Assembly: GCA_021604885.1 (NCBI GenBank)
Contig: BQJV01000021.1
Location: 1-16,020, forward strand
Reading direction: 5' to 3'
Source of the DNA: Acidimicrobiales bacterium
GTDB lineage: Bacteria; Actinomycetota; Acidimicrobiia; Acidimicrobiales; Aldehydirespiratoraceae
DNA: 16,020 nucleotides
A program made the translations under genes and the position numbers. Below are positions 1-6,910 of the stretch, piece after piece; position 1 is the stretch's first letter, and each line of letters opens with the position of its first letter. The notes below the pieces were generated by a model. The model saw only the letters and a list, made by a program, of their open reading frames with translations, did not search any database and was not told the DNA's origin.

Positions 1-255
1 CTCTCGCTCCGATGCCCATCTTCGCCGTCTTCGGAACCCTCACGGCGGTCATGATCGTGTTCTCGCTCCTGGTGTCGCTGATGGTCCTGCCCAACCCGAC
101 GAGGTCCAGCAGCGTTTCGCGATCATCGCCGCGCCGGGACCGGGTGACGACGAGCAGCAGGCTGGGCAGGACCATCAGCGACACCAGGAGCGAGAACACG
201 ATCATGACCGCCGTGAGGGTTCCGAAGACGGCGAAGATGGGCATCGGAGCGAGAG
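1..255. repeat. Perfect inverted repeat (fold-back) at the window start
   Basis: Bases 1-93 are the exact reverse complement of bases 163-255, base i pairing with base 256-i, with a 69-bp unpaired spacer (94-162). The right arm and spacer read as normal exporter coding sequence on the minus strand, encoding the last membrane helices. The left arm is the same coding sequence inverted. The repeat begins exactly at base 1 and lies inside a protein-coding gene, so a fold-back chimera at a contig end is the simplest explanation. A real inverted duplication cannot be excluded from this window alone. Confidence 0.93.
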
Positions 256-2863
256 CCATCACCGAGAAGCCGATGATCGACGACAACGCGGAGATCGCCA
301 ACGCTCCACCTGTCCCTTCGCCGGCTCGGCGCAGGGCCGGGAACCGGCTCGGTTCCCCTTCGAACTCTTCACGGAATCGCATCGTGAAGTGCGTCGAGAA
401 GTCGATGCCCACACCAACGGCGATGGCGGCGATCGTGGCGGTGACGACGTTGATCTTGTAGTCCGCGACGTACATGAACCCGTATACCCAGCCGACCACC
501 AGCACGATCGGTACGACAGAGGCCACGCCGTACTTGACCGAGCGCATGAACGCCGATGCGATCAGCGCACAGAGCAGCAAGGCGACTGGCAAGGCGACGA
601 CCATGGCGTCGGTGAAGGCATCGAGGCTGTCCTTGCTGGTGATCGTCTCACCGGACACCGCGACCCGCGTGAGGTCCCCGCCGGCCGGGCCGGTCTCGAG
701 TCGACTGGCGGCGTCTTCGAGAGCGTTGCGGGCATCGGTGATGATCTCGTCGTCGGTCAGGCTGGCGATCCCCACGAGCATGCGAGTGGCGTAGGTGCCG
801 TCGCCGGCGTCGTAGAGGATCTCGCGCATCGCCTCGGGCTGGAACGACAGTTCGCCGGCGTCGTTGACGATTCCCTGAGCGAAGCCGACGTCGTAGATTG
901 CTCGAACCTGGTCGGCGGTGTCGGCGAGCCCGTCGCCGTCGGCGTCGGTGAGTACCACGCCGGTCTCGGCTGCAATGGCGTCGATCGCGGCCGCGGATCC
1001 CGTGGCGGCGCGCACCACGGTCATGGCGTTGTCGCCAGCGTCGAGCGTGCCGTCGACATCACGGAACAAGAACCCGTCGTCGTCGTCGGTGTCAGCCGCA
1101 GCGACGTCAGCCTCTGCCTGGGCGATGGCCGCGAGCACGGCTGGCTGGGTCAAGTCACCTTCGATGAAGATGTAGCCGTCCTCGGAACCGCCTCCGGCGC
1201 CGAAGTTGCGCTCGAGGGTGTCGATGCTCTGGATGAAGCCACTGTCGGAGTTGAAGAAGTCGCTGAACGCGAACTCCGACTTCACCTGGGTGAACCCGAT
1301 GATGCCGAGCACTGCCAGCGCAACGGTCACCGGCAGAGTGAACACCCTCCACCGAGCCAGGAAATGCACCACGTCGCCAGCAGCTTTGAACCCATGTCCC
1401 GCGCCTTTGATCTCGAGCCCGGTGGGACGCCCAGCCGCTGCGGCCTTGGTGTACCTGCGGCGGGCGACGCGGTGGGGGAGAGCGACGAACAGTGCGGCGA
1501 ACACGACCAGCAGAGCGGCCCCGACCGGGGGCATCACAATACTCATCGTGACCATCGTTCCGGCGGCGCCGGCCATGAGGGCGAACCCGAGCTTCTCGCC
1601 GATCATGCGGCCACGGTCGAGCGGCGGATCACCGAGACTCTCCTCGAGGACGAGCAGTGCCTTCGGGGCGACGATGCTCAACACCGAGAAGGCGAGAAAC
1701 AGTGCGAGCGCTGAGCCGAGCCCGAACTCCACGATTGCTTCGATACCGGCGACACCGTTCGACAAGAACGCGGCGATCGACGACACCACGGCCAGCAAGA
1801 GCGCGGGAAACACGGCGCCGAGGCCTCGGGGGTAGGCCGCGTGCCGCGAGGCGCCTTCCACTTGTTCTTCACGGGCTCGTCCACTCGCATGGACGAAGAA
1901 GTCCACGCCGAAACTGATGGTCGCGATCGGGGCAACGAATCCCAACAACATGCCGCCCTTGAAGCCCAACACCTCGAGAAGCGCTCCATACCAGAGCATC
2001 GTCACGCCGAGGCCGGTGGCGACGACCGCGGCAGCCCAATACGAGCGCAACAAGGCACCGACCAGCAGCAGTACTCCGACGATGGCGAACAGGATGAACG
2101 GCGATGCCTCGGCAAGCTGTTCGTCGAAGGTGAGCGATCCGTCGAAGCCAACGCCCCAGGCCGTGAAGCTGTTCTCGTCGCCCTTGAGTGCCGTCTGCAC
2201 GTCGCGGGTGAACTCCTGAGCGTCGGTGTTGAGATCGGAGAAGTCGGTGTCCTCGCCGCCGGCGAAGCTGGCATCGTCGACGAGTAGCCGTGCCATGAAC
2301 GCTGAGGACCGCCACACGGCGAGCTCGTCGCCGTCGACGGTTTCGGTCGCAGCGGCGGCATCGAGCGACAACGTCGATCTCAGCGGGGGGCCGACCGCGC
2401 CTTCACCGAGAATCTCGGTAAGGGCCCGTTTGATGTCAGCGTCGGTGGCGGCTTCGAGCCCGTTCGGCAACGCGTCGTCGACAGCATCCGCGATCGAGTA
2501 GACGCCGGTGATCTCGACGTCGAGGTCGAACGCGAACCGGCCCGCGAGATGGTTGGCGAACTCCGGGGTCGCTCGGACGGCATCGCTGTTGTTCTTCCAC
2601 TCCAACAGCACCTCACGGGAGAGGGCATCACCGCCGCTGGCCTCGACGACGAAGGGCACCGCCACGACGGTTGAGTCAGAGACGAAGATCTCGTCGGAAA
2701 GGTCGTGGATGTCATAGAGCTCACCGGTGGGATCGAAGCTTGGCTCCTCGGCGTCCATGTGCGCCGTGGCAAACGGCACCGCCGCGATCGTGAGGATCGC
2801 TATGGCAGCGACGATCCATCGGAGGTGGTCTCCGATCGATTCGAAAATCGAGTTTGTGGTCAT
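1..2863 (-). CDS. MMPL/RND-family membrane exporter, C-terminus disrupted by the fold-back
   Basis: This is an inner-membrane RND permease of the MMPL type, a family that exports lipids or other hydrophobic compounds using the proton gradient. Native sequence covers about 922 residues (down to base 94); the frame then runs open through the inverted arm to the window edge, so the true C-terminus is missing. One N-terminal helix (about residues 16-33) is followed by a large extracytoplasmic loop (about 35-250), a helix bundle (about 253-460), a second loop (about 525-750) and a second bundle (from about 752). Each bundle has the family's acidic motif followed by a basic stretch: GVDFFVHASGRAREE with D321, and GIDFSTHFTMRFREE with D820. 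The second loop carries an aspartate-rich DxDxDG stretch near residues 640-651. The ATG at 2863 follows a purine-rich ribosome site (AGGGGGA) and overlaps the stop of the upstream tiny gene as ATGA. The substrate is unknown. Confidence 0.9.
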   Translation of the reverse strand, partial: MTTNSIFESIGDHLRWIVAAIAILTIAAVPFATAHMDAEEPSFDPTGELYDIHDLSDEIFVSDSTVVAVPFVVEASGGDALSREVLLEWKNNSDAVRATPEFANHLAGRFAFDLDVEITGVYSIADAVDDALPNGLEAATDADIKRALTEILGEGAVGPPLRSTLSLDAAAATETVDGDELAVWRSSAFMARLLVDDASFAGGEDTDFSDLNTDAQEFTRDVQTALKGDENSFTAWGVGFDGSLTFDEQLAEASPFILFAIVGVLLLVGALLRSYWAAAVVATGLGVTMLWYGALLEVLGFKGGMLLGFVAPIATISFGVDFFVHASGRAREEQVEGASRHAAYPRGLGAVFPALLLAVVSSIAAFLSNGVAGIEAIVEFGLGSALALFLAFSVLSIVAPKALLVLEESLGDPPLDRGRMIGEKLGFALMAGAAGTMVTMSIVMPPVGAALLVVFAALFVALPHRVARRRYTKAAAAGRPTGLEIKGAGHGFKAAGDVVHFLARWRVFTLPVTVALAVLGIIGFTQVKSEFAFSDFFNSDSGFIQSIDTLERNFGAGGGSEDGYIFIEGDLTQPAVLAAIAQAEADVAAADTDDDDGFLFRDVDGTLDAGDNAMTVVRAATGSAAAIDAIAAETGVVLTDADGDGLADTADQVRAIYDVGFAQGIVNDAGELSFQPEAMREILYDAGDGTYATRMLVGIASLTDDEIITDARNALEDAASRLETGPAGGDLTRVAVSGETITSKDSLDAFTDAMVVALPVALLLCALIASAFMRSVKYGVASVVPIVLVVGWVYGFMYVADYKINVVTATIAAIAVGVGIDFSTHFTMRFREEFEGEPSRFPALRRAGEGTGGALAISALSSIIGFSVMALAPMPIFAVFGTLTAVMIVFSLLVSLMVLPSLLLVVTRSRRGDDRETLLDLVGLGRTISDTRSENTIMTAVRVPKTAKMGIGAR

Positions 2864-3114
2864 TGTGCTTCCCCCTGGTCTCGCGCGAACCCGGTTGGGT
2901 CCGAGCCGGCGACATCGATGCCGCCGATCTCGACGCGGTCATAGGAGATGTGGAGATCCGCCAACTGCACCAACAACCCGGTCAGCTGCGCCTGGTCGAC
3001 ATATGCGGTGACGAGCTGGATGTACTGGCCACGTTCGAGCCAGCAGCCGAGCGCTTCGGCGGTGGTGTCAGCCAGCTCGCCGGCCAGTTCGATTCGGAGC
3101 AACTCGGTGGTCAC
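2860..3114 (-). CDS. Small protein coupled to the MMPL exporter, paralogue-like to the protein at 15097-15321
   Basis: This is an 84-aa protein of unknown function with no signal peptide or membrane segment. The GTG at 3114 was chosen because GGGAG lies 8 bases upstream. The open frame continues further upstream, but only across the intergenic region and over the start of the divergent regulator. The stop overlaps the exporter start (ATGA at 2860-2863), so the two are almost certainly translationally coupled. The layout is an N-terminal strand (LLRIELAGEL), a middle segment ending in a strand (YIQLVTAYVD), a helix (QAQLTGLLVQLADL) and a final strand. This pattern, with a D-x-A-x-L-x-G motif before the helix, also appears in the tiny protein beside the other LuxR gene. 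I recall similar short proteins beside MalT-like regulators in actinomycetes, but no function is known to me. It could be a partner of the regulator or of the exporter. Confidence 0.72.
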   Translation of the reverse strand: MTTELLRIELAGELADTTAEALGCWLERGQYIQLVTAYVDQAQLTGLLVQLADLHISYDRVEIGGIDVAGSDPTGFARDQGEAQ

Positions 3115-3176
3115 GTCAACATCTCCCAATGTCTGCGTCAACCACGACGATCGAGGACATCTGGGTGGGACCACAC

Positions 3177-3225
3177 CACCCCGCCACAAGCGAGGGTGGG
3201 TGAAACCCGACACCCGCCACCGGAT
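3177..3225. promoter_or_regulatory. Conserved operator-like box A1 between the tiny gene and LuxR regulator A
   Basis: The segment starts CACCCCGCC, then after 8 unrelated bases continues GGGTGGGTG, AAACCC, CACCC and CGGAT. The same elements in the same order occur at 5545-5594, upstream of the PH-like gene; about 37 of 46 aligned bases match by hand. GGGTG and CACCC are inverted half-sites with a centre near 3206. That is about 60 bp upstream of the transcript start predicted from the TAGGGT box at 3255. It probably binds the adjacent LuxR regulator and may serve both divergent promoters. Confidence 0.6.
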
Positions 3226-3254
3226 GGCCATGTGATGACAAACAGCGACCGATC

Positions 3255-3260
3255 TAGGGT
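3255..3260 (+). promoter_or_regulatory. Putative -10 box (TAGGGT) of LuxR regulator A
   Basis: TAGGGT fits the actinobacterial TANNNT -10 pattern and lies 17 bases before the ATG at 3278. It predicts a short leader of about 11 bases containing GGGAGGAG just before the start codon. No convincing -35 is seen, which fits an activator-dependent promoter. Confidence 0.4.
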
Positions 3261-3277
3261 GATCGCTGGGAGGAGCG

Positions 3278-5503
3278 ATGACAGGGACCGTGGTACTCGC
3301 CTCGAAGCTGCAGCCCCCGACGCCGCGCCCCGACGCGGTCACCCGACCGGAACTCATCGCCCACCTCGAAGACTGCCAGATTGGTTCGCTCAGAGCGGTC
3401 ATTGCCCCCGCAGGGTGGGGTAAGTCGCAGCTTCTGGCCGAGTGGCTCCGCGTGCACGAATCACCCGTCGCCTATCTCGCGCTCGACCGATCCGACAACG
3501 ACCCAACCCGATGCTGGACACACTTGCTGACGGCGATCGCAGACGTCGCGGACGTCGATATCTCGCAGCAGGTCGCCGCACTGCGCGCACCGGCGCTGCC
3601 TGTGCTCCCAGAGATCGTCGAGCCTCTCATCGTGCAGCTGGGAACCCAGAGCGTGACCATCGTGATCGAGGACTATCACCTGATCACCAACCCCGAAGTC
3701 CACGAATCGGTCGAGGCCCTCATCGATCTCGCACCTCTCAACGTGTCGGTGGTGATCGTCACCCGAACCGAACCACCCCTGCACCTGCCACGCCGACGCG
3801 TCGCCGGCCGACTCTGCGAGATCCGACTCGAGCAGCTTCGAATGGGCTTCGACTCCGCCAGCCGGATTCTCGCCAGCGCGATCGGCAAGCCCCTCGACCG
3901 CGACCTCGTCTGCGTACTCATCGAGCGCACCGAAGGGTGGGCCGCAGGGCTCTACCTGGCAGGCCTCTCGCTGCGTTCAGTGGACGACCCCCAGCACCTG
4001 GTCGAGGCGTTCGCCGGCGATGACCGGATGGTCAGCGACTATCTGTCCAGCGAAGTGCTCGCGCGTCTCGACAGTGAAGACCGCCGGTTTCTGGTCGGCA
4101 CCGCGGTCCTGACCGAACTCGAACCAACGGTCTGCGACGAGCTACTCCAGCGCTCCGACTCCGCGGTCAGGCTCGATCACCTCAGCCGCACCAACCTCTT
4201 CCTCATCCCGACCGACAACGCCGGCCGCACCTACCGCTATCACCAGCTGTTCAGCGACTGGCTTCGCGTCGAAGCCGAACGCGTCGATCCGGACGGCTCT
4301 CGCAGGTCGCACCTTCGTGTCGCAGAGATCTACTCGGCACGCGGCGATGCCATTCTCGCGGTCGACCATGCCCTGGAGGGAGGTGACACCGACCTCGCCT
4401 TCCGGCTGGTGGGTCGATCCGGGGTCGAGCTGATCGACACTGGCCAGCACAGCACAGTGGCCCGCTGGTGCGCCCAGCTACCCACCACCGACAACTCCGA
4501 CCAAATGGTCGATCTGGCCGCCCTTCGAGCCTGGCTGGCAGTCATCGACGGCGACATCGACGCCGTCGAGCGCCAGTGTCGCATCGCGAAGAACCTTCTC
4601 GGGTCGGAGCGATGGACGTCAGGGATCGGCCTCGGCGACGCCGGAGAGATCGACGTGCTGCGCGCCTACGCGTTCCTCCTCGGAGGCGCCTTCCAGGCGG
4701 CGGCCGAGACCGCCGACGCAGCACGAGAGGCAGGAACCTCCACACGCACCGAAGCGGCGCTCGCCTATGTGGAGTCAGCTACCCGCTACTGGGTCGGCGA
4801 ACCAGATCCCGACCTCTTCGTGAGGACTCGATCGTTGTCCCTGCAGATCCAAGATCCGTACGCGGTCCTCCTCGCCGATGCCTACCTGGCCCTCATCGCA
4901 CTCGACGATCACGACCCCACAACGGCGGCCCCCCTTGTCGCATCTTCCTTCGCCACAGCGGAAACCGCCGGACTCCAGAGCTTTGGCTACGCCGCGATCT
5001 GCTACCTCGCCCGAGCCCGTCAGGGCATGCTCACGGGAGAGGTCAAACAAGCGCTCGACGACGCGCAACGTGCCGTCGAGTTGGCCCCGCGCCGCAACGA
5101 CCTACCCGTTGGCTGTCTCGCCGGCATGGTCCTCGCAGAGGCGCGACACAGCCTCGGCGATCCGCATGCAGCCGATTCGCTGCGCACCGTGGAAGCCGAC
5201 ATCGCCTCTATTCCCGATCCCGGAATCCTTGAAGACAGACTCAGGATCACCGAACGCCAACTCCGGCTTCCCGCACGGCGACAGCGGTCCAAGCGTCTCG
5301 ACGCTCCCGTCGAGGCCCTCACCGATCGAGAGATGGGGCTCCTTCGACTCCTACCGGGGACGCTGAGTCAGCGCGAGCTGGGCGAGGCGCTCCACGTGTC
5401 GTTCAACACCGTCAAGACCTACAACCGTCAGATCTATCGAAAACTCGGCGTTTCGTCCCGCGACGACGCTGTCGCCGCGGCCAAGAGTTTCGGCCTGCTG
5501 TGA
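3278..5503 (+). CDS. MalT-like LuxR-family regulator A (STAND ATPase plus C-terminal HTH)
   Basis: This is a 741-aa cytoplasmic signal-transduction regulator. The N-terminus (LASKLQPPTPRP) is typical of the MalT-like group. A nucleotide-binding domain follows, with a Walker A motif APAGWGKS at residues 43-50 and a Walker B strand VTIVIEDYHLI at 126-136. The middle (about 330-660) is alpha-helical and repeat-like, probably the ligand-sensing arm. The C-terminal 61 residues (about 681-741) are a LuxR/GerE DNA-binding domain containing LSQRELGEALHVSFNTVKTY and IYRKLGV. Family members are activated by binding ATP and a small inducer, then oligomerise on DNA; the inducer here is unknown. It is somewhat shorter than E. 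coli MalT. The start has a strong purine-rich ribosome site (GGGAGG). The gene is divergent from the tiny gene/exporter pair, and box A1 upstream suggests self-regulation. Confidence 0.93.
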   Translation: MTGTVVLASKLQPPTPRPDAVTRPELIAHLEDCQIGSLRAVIAPAGWGKSQLLAEWLRVHESPVAYLALDRSDNDPTRCWTHLLTAIADVADVDISQQVAALRAPALPVLPEIVEPLIVQLGTQSVTIVIEDYHLITNPEVHESVEALIDLAPLNVSVVIVTRTEPPLHLPRRRVAGRLCEIRLEQLRMGFDSASRILASAIGKPLDRDLVCVLIERTEGWAAGLYLAGLSLRSVDDPQHLVEAFAGDDRMVSDYLSSEVLARLDSEDRRFLVGTAVLTELEPTVCDELLQRSDSAVRLDHLSRTNLFLIPTDNAGRTYRYHQLFSDWLRVEAERVDPDGSRRSHLRVAEIYSARGDAILAVDHALEGGDTDLAFRLVGRSGVELIDTGQHSTVARWCAQLPTTDNSDQMVDLAALRAWLAVIDGDIDAVERQCRIAKNLLGSERWTSGIGLGDAGEIDVLRAYAFLLGGAFQAAAETADAAREAGTSTRTEAALAYVESATRYWVGEPDPDLFVRTRSLSLQIQDPYAVLLADAYLALIALDDHDPTTAAPLVASSFATAETAGLQSFGYAAICYLARARQGMLTGEVKQALDDAQRAVELAPRRNDLPVGCLAGMVLAEARHSLGDPHAADSLRTVEADIASIPDPGILEDRLRITERQLRLPARRQRSKRLDAPVEALTDREMGLLRLLPGTLSQRELGEALHVSFNTVKTYNRQIYRKLGVSSRDDAVAAAKSFGLL

Positions 5504-5544
5504 CCATGCGTCATCCACCGCCGGACTGTTCCGCGTGCCGAACT

Positions 5545-5594
5545 CACCCCGCCCTCGACCAGGTTGGGTGATGAAACCCCACCCAGCAACGGAT
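5545..5594. promoter_or_regulatory. Conserved operator-like box A2 upstream of the PH-like gene
   Basis: This is the second copy of the box described at 3177-3225. It contains CACCCCGCC (5545-5553), GGTTGGGTG (5562-5570), AAACCC (5574-5579), CACCC (5580-5584) and CGGAT (5590-5594). Here the half-sites form a cleaner inverted repeat, TGGGTG at 5565-5570 and CACCCA at 5580-5585, centred at 5575. That is 58 bp before the ATG of the next gene. The likely ligand is LuxR regulator A, encoded immediately upstream. Confidence 0.6.
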
Positions 5595-5632
5595 AACGAT
5601 CGTCCACGACCACCACCACCGAGAGGCCCACG

Positions 5633-5953
5633 ATGTCGACCACGTACCAAGACGATCGAGTTTCTGTCGACGACGAAGGGATCCATATCCGCTCCTTGCT
5701 CAAGACCCGCCACATCCCACTCGCCGACGTCCGTAGCGCCCGGCTGTTTGATCTCGGAATGAGCCGTTTCCGACTCATCGGGATCGGCCCGAACCGGCCG
5801 AGGACCTGGTTCCCCGCGGATCCCAACCGTCGCCACCGCAAGCAAGGCATCGAACTCGATGTCGGCCGCTTCTTCCGGGTGGGCATCACCCCGGACGACC
5901 CTCAAGCAGCGCTTGGTGCCATCGCCGATTGCACCAATGGCGTCTCCCCATGA
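5633..5953 (+). CDS. Small PH-domain-like protein
   Basis: This is a 106-aa soluble protein. Its strand-rich pattern (VSVDDEGIHIRSLL, then HIPLADVRSARLFD, then RPRTWFPAD) and its ending (GRFFRVGITPDDPQAALGAI) resemble the short bacterial PH-like proteins that set a local surface or scaffold rather than catalyse a reaction. No signal peptide, helix spanning a membrane or catalytic motif is visible. The ATG at 5633 follows GAGAGG at a spacing of 6. It lies 129 bp after LuxR regulator A on the same strand but has its own copy of the regulator-associated box. It is therefore probably a member of the same regulon and not just an operon tail. The exact role is unknown; the PH-like assignment rests on pattern only. 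Confidence 0.75.
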   Translation: MSTTYQDDRVSVDDEGIHIRSLLKTRHIPLADVRSARLFDLGMSRFRLIGIGPNRPRTWFPADPNRRHRKQGIELDVGRFFRVGITPDDPQAALGAIADCTNGVSP

Positions 5954-6067
5954 CCACACTCGCCACGAAGTCGATCGAGGCAGGTGCGACGAGGGCGTCC
6001 CAGGGAAACAGCGGGGAGCGGTGGGGAACAGCGGTGCGCACGATCTGCTGAGAATTCAGGCGCTCTC

Positions 6068-6095
6068 GCAGGTTCAAATCCTGCCCCCGCCACCA
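6068..6095 (+). pseudogene. 3' end of a tRNA (T-arm, acceptor strand and CCA) without a recognisable 5' half
   Basis: Bases 6068-6084 form a textbook T-arm: stem GCAGG, loop TTCAAAT, stem CCTGC. They are followed by a 7-base acceptor strand CCCCGCC, discriminator A and encoded CCA. Upstream, AGCGGGG at 6010-6016 could pair with six of the seven acceptor bases and would give an 86-nt class II length. However, there is no conserved T8, no good D-arm and no 5-bp anticodon stem with a 7-base loop. I therefore call it a truncated or decayed tRNA, possibly one side of an integration site. A highly divergent functional tRNA is the main alternative. Confidence 0.6.
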
Positions 6096-6099
6096 ACGA

Positions 6100-6133
6100 G
6101 AAGGCCCGGAACCCCAACAGGTTCCGGGCCTTC
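6100..6133. terminator. Strong hairpin just after the tRNA end
   Basis: A perfect 14-bp stem (6100-6113 with 6120-6133) encloses a 6-base loop (CCAACA). It starts 5 bases after the tRNA CCA, the usual place for a tRNA terminator. There is no U-run on either side, so intrinsic termination would be weak or of the U-poor actinobacterial type. It could also end the leftward transcript of the gene at 6174-6704. Confidence 0.6.
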
Positions 6134-6173
6134 GTCGTTCCGTTCGCCTGCTCTGGCAGGCGGGGTCGTCCGT

Positions 6174-6704
6174 TCAGCCCTGGTGGGACCGGACCGCGGC
6201 GAGCAGCTCGGCTTTGTCCATGCTCGAGCGACCGGAGATGTCGAGCTCGACGGCCTTCTCGTAGAGCTCCTCACGGGTCCAACGGTCGTAGCCGGTGCTG
6301 GCGTCGTCGTCGGGGTCGATGACCTCGATCGCGTCGGCCGCGGTCTCGGCGATGCGCTGGTTAGCGCGGGCCATCTCGCGTTCGGCGGCGTCGCCGACGC
6401 GGGAGATCTGGGCGGAGCCCTGTCCGACGACGGTGCGGTACCCGGTGCGGGCGGTGTCGAGCGTGGAGGTGACCGAGCGACGGGCGGTGCCGACAACGGT
6501 CTTCGCCGACGTGGCCGCCTGCGTGTTGACGCGCTCGATCGAGGCGCGTGCCGCGTTGGCCACGCTCACGACGGCGTCGGTGGTGCGGCCGGCGATCGTG
6601 CGCTCCAGGCGCAGGATACGGGCGGGGACGACGGGGAGCCGTTCCTCGGCCTCGTCCAGGGCGGCGGTCATCCGCTCGCTGAGCTGGTCGATCGTGGTGG
6701 TCAT
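6174..6704 (-). CDS. Helical protein with a C-terminal Rho_N/SAP-like domain
   Basis: This is a 176-aa protein, apparently cytoplasmic, with no signal peptide. Residues about 1-135 are alanine- and arginine-rich with heptad-like helices, suggesting a coiled coil or helical bundle. After an acidic linker (IDPDDDAST) the last 40 residues (WTREELYEKAVELDISGRSSM, then DKAELLAAVR) match the Rho N-terminal-like/SAP-like fold, a small nucleic-acid-binding helical module. A nucleoid- or RNA-associated role is possible but is inference. The ATG at 6704 was chosen for the ribosome site GAAAGGA 6 bases upstream, the same signal used by several neighbours; an open frame extends further upstream but lacks such a site. 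The gene is divergent from the hydrolase at 6911. Confidence 0.8.
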   Translation of the reverse strand: MTTTIDQLSERMTAALDEAEERLPVVPARILRLERTIAGRTTDAVVSVANAARASIERVNTQAATSAKTVVGTARRSVTSTLDTARTGYRTVVGQGSAQISRVGDAAEREMARANQRIAETAADAIEVIDPDDDASTGYDRWTREELYEKAVELDISGRSSMDKAELLAAVRSHQG

Positions 6705-6750
6705 CAGGGGTCCTTTCGCGAGGCTCGGCTTTCGAGAATCGTTCACGGGG

Positions 6751-6761
6751 CGGGTTACCCG
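6751..6761. promoter_or_regulatory. Short palindrome in the divergent intergenic region
   Basis: CGGGT-T-ACCCG, an 11-base inverted repeat, lies 47 bp upstream of the leftward gene starting at 6704. Its location suggests an operator or promoter element, but only one copy is seen. Confidence 0.25.
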
Positions 6762-6849
6762 GGGGAACGGGGCGCCAAACCCGTGCGCGGCGTGGTGTTC
6801 GTCACAGCCGCAACCGGACAACGACTTTTTCCCGCTCCCGGAATCCATT

Positions 6850-6883
6850 GCGGACCGTTTCTGTCCGCATCGATTTCTACGGT
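6850..6883 (+). promoter_or_regulatory. Inverted repeat plus putative -10 upstream of the hydrolase
   Basis: GCGGAC (6850-6855) and GTCCGC (6863-6868) form 6-bp inverted arms around 7 bases. Ten bases later TACGGT (6878-6883) fits the TANNNT -10 pattern, predicting a transcript start near 6890 and a leader of about 20 bases that contains the ribosome site GAAAGGA. The inverted repeat would cover the spacer/-35 area, a position suited to repression. Confidence 0.4.
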
Positions 6884-6910
6884 GATGCAACCCCCACGAA
6901 AGGAACCACC

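Noticed and set aside
389..1714. 441-codon open frame on the plus strand across the exporter gene
   Set aside because: It is the antisense shadow of the MMPL gene, with His/Gly/Arg/Glu-rich composition typical of out-of-frame GC-rich DNA and no domain.
2860..3402. Longer 180-codon version of the tiny gene in module A
   Set aside because: It would run back across the promoter region and over the start of regulator A. The upstream residues are low quality, and GTG 3114 has a proper ribosome site.
5750..6095. tmRNA ending at the CCA
   Set aside because: The roughly 350 bases needed upstream are occupied by the PH-like coding sequence, and no tmRNA 5' end or tag-peptide frame is seen.
5902..6117. 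Short minus-strand frame containing GAGFEPA
   Set aside because: This peptide is a known artefact of translating the antisense of tRNA 3' ends, and it supports the tRNA remnant instead of a protein.
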